From positions 1 through 64,000 of the forward strand of contig QVMW01000008.1 in NCBI GenBank assembly GCA_003417655.1: a DNA stretch of 64,000 bases, read 5' to 3'. Source of the DNA: Rhodobacteraceae bacterium 63075 (GTDB lineage: Bacteria; Pseudomonadota; Alphaproteobacteria; Rhodobacterales; Rhodobacteraceae). Made by a program: the position numbers and the translations under genes. The notes beneath the pieces are model-generated. The model was not told the origin of the DNA. It saw only the letters and a list, made by a program, of their open reading frames with translations, and did not search any database. This document shows, piece after piece, positions 63,456 to 64,000 of the stretch (within the stretch, counting starts at the first letter, position 1; every line of letters begins with the position of its first letter).

Positions 63456-64000
63456 TCAGCGTGGCAAGAGACCTGCTTCTTTCAGGGCCGGGATATAGCT
63501 GCGCGACGCGGGAATGTCCCGCCCGTCCTTGAGCGTGATGCGGGCCTTGTAGCCCTCGCGCGTGACGCTTTCGATCTGATCGAAGGCGACCCAATGGGAG
63601 CGGTGGACCTGCATGCCGGTGTCGGCACCTGTCTCGCGGATCGCATCCGAAAGGCGCATGAGGATGAGTGATGTGCCCCGGGTAGTGACCACTTCGACAT
63701 AGTGATCCTGAACCGAGAGCGACAGGAGCGGCCCGCGCTTGGCAAAGTCGAGCCGTTCGAGAAGGGGCGGCGGCACGGGGCGTGCCTCGGTTTCGCGCTC
63801 CAGCTCACGGCTGAGTACGATCACCGCGCCTGTCACGATGGCCGAGGCCAGGAAGATCGCCGAGAGCGGCAAGAGCTCCAGGCCGCTGCCGAAGGTGATC
63901 CAGTTGAGCAGGGCGACGACGCCGGTGATCACGAGCCCGGCGGCGATGGCGGCGGCGGGCATGGCCTGCCAGAACGGGCGGCTGCGGCGCATGGCGACGA
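63456..64000 (-). CDS. Membrane-bound LytTR-domain regulator (5' end outside window)
   Basis: 178 aa visible from ATG 63992; the frame stays open to the window edge, so the true start may lie outside. Two membrane helices (MPAAAIAAGLVITGVVALLN and LLPLSAIFLASAIVTGAVIV) are followed by a LytTR DNA-binding domain (LSLSVQDHYVEVVTTRGTSL, VHRSHWVAFDQIESVTREGY). LytTR proteins with membrane anchors act as one-component regulators. Confidence 0.85.
   Translation of the reverse strand, partial: VAMRRSRPFWQAMPAAAIAAGLVITGVVALLNWITFGSGLELLPLSAIFLASAIVTGAVIVLSRELERETEARPVPPPLLERLDFAKRGPLLSLSVQDHYVEVVTTRGTSLILMRLSDAIRETGADTGMQVHRSHWVAFDQIESVTREGYKARITLKDGRDIPASRSYIPALKEAGLLPR

Noticed and set aside
1-64000. 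CRISPR array
   Set aside because: No regularly spaced repeats of 24-40 bp with unique spacers; the only arrays are short iterons and operator repeats.

Overview
This 64 kb window looks like a chromosomal segment of a marine alphaproteobacterium of the order Rhodobacterales (Roseobacter group). The call rests on gene content: an aa3 oxidase subunit I, a cytochrome c2-type protein, LipB, a class I lysyl-tRNA synthetase, a DabAB bicarbonate pump, and IS256/IS5/IS3 elements of alphaproteobacterial type. A Roseovarius-like genus would fit one locus (47.8-50.9 kb), but genus is inference.

Region 1 (0-35.7 kb) is a Wzx/Wzy-type exopolysaccharide locus. It starts with a PP1-like phosphatase, a Wzc-like tyrosine kinase and a YjbE-like small secreted protein. 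On the opposite strand lies an export unit: RfaH/NusG-like factor, YjbH (split by an IS256 element), YjbF lipoprotein and Wza-like outer-membrane protein. Then come the sugar and assembly genes: dehydrogenase, formyltransferase, aminotransferase, Wzy, Wzx, two glycosyltransferases, methyltransferase, sulfotransferase and a second methyltransferase. After an integrase/XRE/ccdAB insert the locus resumes with GT2, gmd, fcl and manC, and ends with a WecA-like initiating transferase. The genes predict a lipid-linked polysaccharide containing fucose and an N-formylated amino sugar, probably methylated and sulfated.

Region 2 (20-39 kb, interleaved with region 1) is a mobile-element graveyard. Two directly oriented integrase+XRE modules (one intact, one dead) flank 22-30.7 kb. 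A pair of small conserved hypothetical genes at 31-34 kb is broken by an IS256 and an IS5 element, and at 36-38.7 kb an IS3 sits inside another IS3, which sits in an IS5-family remnant. Target duplications can be read directly for four of these insertions, and three of the interrupted reading frames can be rejoined.

Region 3 (38.9-46.7 kb) looks like a poorly characterised integrative element: an 11-bp iteron array, remnants of an XRE regulator and an HNH-type restriction gene, four unrecognised genes, a Dda/RecD-like helicase next to a nested palindrome, and a P4-type integrase.

Region 4 (47.8-50.9 kb) is a compact candidate signalling locus: a SAM methyltransferase translationally coupled to a FeeM-like N-acyl amino acid synthase, followed by a membrane histidine kinase preceded by three imperfect repeats. 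It is the best candidate here for an undescribed system, possibly making and sensing N-acyl amino acid methyl esters.

Region 5 (51-64 kb) is ordinary core genome: dabAB with a divergent LysR regulator, a TerB-like protein, class I LysRS, DUF4864 and DUF2244 proteins, ctaD, cytochrome c, lipB and a membrane LytTR protein cut by the window end. No rRNA, tRNA or CRISPR array was recognised.
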